Shown here piece after piece: positions 63,639-64,000 of a stretch of 64,000 bases of DNA. The DNA comes from Neolewinella aquimaris. GTDB taxonomy: Bacteria > Bacteroidota > Bacteroidia > Chitinophagales > Saprospiraceae. The notes below the pieces were generated by a model. The model ran no database searches. It saw only the letters and a program-made list of their open reading frames with translations, and was not told the DNA's origin. Location of the stretch: the NCBI RefSeq assembly GCF_014197245.1, contig NZ_JACIFF010000004.1, positions 67,548 to 131,547 on the forward strand, read 5' to 3'. The translations under genes and the position numbers were made by a program. The stretch's first letter is position 1, and every line of letters starts with the position of its first letter.

Positions 63639-64000
63639 TTTTCGTTGGATTGGGGTAAAATCGCCACGTCCCGCGCGAAAACCAGGCGGACGGGGCCCAG
63701 CAAACCGGAAGGCTCCAGGGGATCGTCGGCATCGTAAAACTGGCCGGTGGTGAAAGTGGTCCGCTCCCCCGCGGGCCGGGGCTCATTGCTCCGAAACCAC
63801 TCGGGCATCTTGGAGGTAGGTCGCTGTCCTTCCAGGGCGTAGCCGCCGTCGTTCGCCGGAAAACGTTCGTCGCCGATGAGTCGGTTGGTCCAGAGGTTCG
63901 TGACCGCAATGTTCAGTCGATTGTCGCCGGCGACCAGGTGATCCGTCACGTCAACTAGGAAGGGGGGCATCCAACTTACGCCGAGTGAGTGACCATTGAG
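63635..64000 (-). CDS. GH106-like rhamnosidase, C-terminal fragment
   Basis: The last 121 codons of a gene whose 5' part lies beyond the window. The reading frame is open to position 64000 (LNGHSLGVSWMPPFLVDVTD, then HLVAGDNRLNIAVTNLWTNRLIGDER). This carbohydrate-binding beta-sandwich end, with VTNLWTNRLIGDE, matches GH106 alpha-L-rhamnosidases and related enzymes; GH2-type domains are the alternative. It overlaps the GH3 gene by 4 bp. A later internal ATG at 63970 is not the true start. Confidence 0.75.
   Translation of the reverse strand, partial: LNGHSLGVSWMPPFLVDVTDHLVAGDNRLNIAVTNLWTNRLIGDERFPANDGGYALEGQRPTSKMPEWFRSNEPRPAGERTTFTTGQFYDADDPLEPSGLLGPVRLVFARDVAILPQSNEK

Overview
The window reads as chromosome of a high-GC member of the Bacteroidota, most likely a marine Saprospiria/Lewinella-type bacterium. 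The evidence is a type IX secretion sorting domain on the amylase, families largely confined to this phylum (DUF4230, DUF6089-like porin, 2TM protein), starts without Shine-Dalgarno sequences, a polysaccharide-degradation operon with heparinase II/III-type lyases, and a tmRNA with an ALAA-like tag. The species is inferred, not proven. Nearly all DNA is coding and no phage, transposase, integrase or CRISPR array was seen.

Layout. 1-8,800: a 101-bp tandem repeat, a Gfo/Idh/MocA oxidoreductase, a PPP-type phosphatase, an Uma2-like gene of lower GC, cystathionine beta-synthase, an unknown membrane protein, dihydropteroate synthase, a DUF4230 protein, then a 0.6-kb cluster of dispersed repeats. 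8,790-18,200: phenylalanine hydroxylase, tRNA-Arg, a hydrolase, rarA, elaA, lpxB, two small envelope proteins, an ABC exporter and murB. 18,286-21,869: a compact set resembling Nod-factor chemistry (GT2, a PIG-L deacetylase fused to a NodS-like methyltransferase, an acyl-CoA-dehydrogenase-like protein). 21,937-31,950: LysE exporter, phosphohexomutase, PLP decarboxylase, phosphatidylserine decarboxylase, an NlpC/P60 lipoprotein, a Gly-rich RRM protein and a secreted GH13 amylase. 32,000-42,604: tmRNA, a FAH-family enzyme, purC, raiA, a hydrolase and a translationally coupled repair operon recQ-GGCT-sbcD-sbcC. 42,787-52,698: a two-gene M16 protease unit, a glycosyltransferase, and an operon of hemJ, response regulator, nucleotidyltransferase, CNNM/CorC-like protein and MscS channel. 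52,920-64,000: a DASH cryptochrome facing a six-gene polysaccharide operon (GH106-like, GH3, two heparinase-like lyases, GH105, alginate-lyase-like) that leaves the window at its 5' end.

The most unusual signal is between genes. Five intergenic tracts are degenerate arrays of 8-bp period, often folded as long inverted repeats, whose edges touch start or stop codons; other repeat classes (18-bp tandem, REP-like hairpins) also begin at stop codons. Three convergent gene pairs share one palindromic stop tetranucleotide. Start sites were often moved inward from the longest open frame where homology and context demanded; those choices are stated in each entry. No promoter was called because no sequence matched the Bacteroidota -33/-7 pattern well enough.
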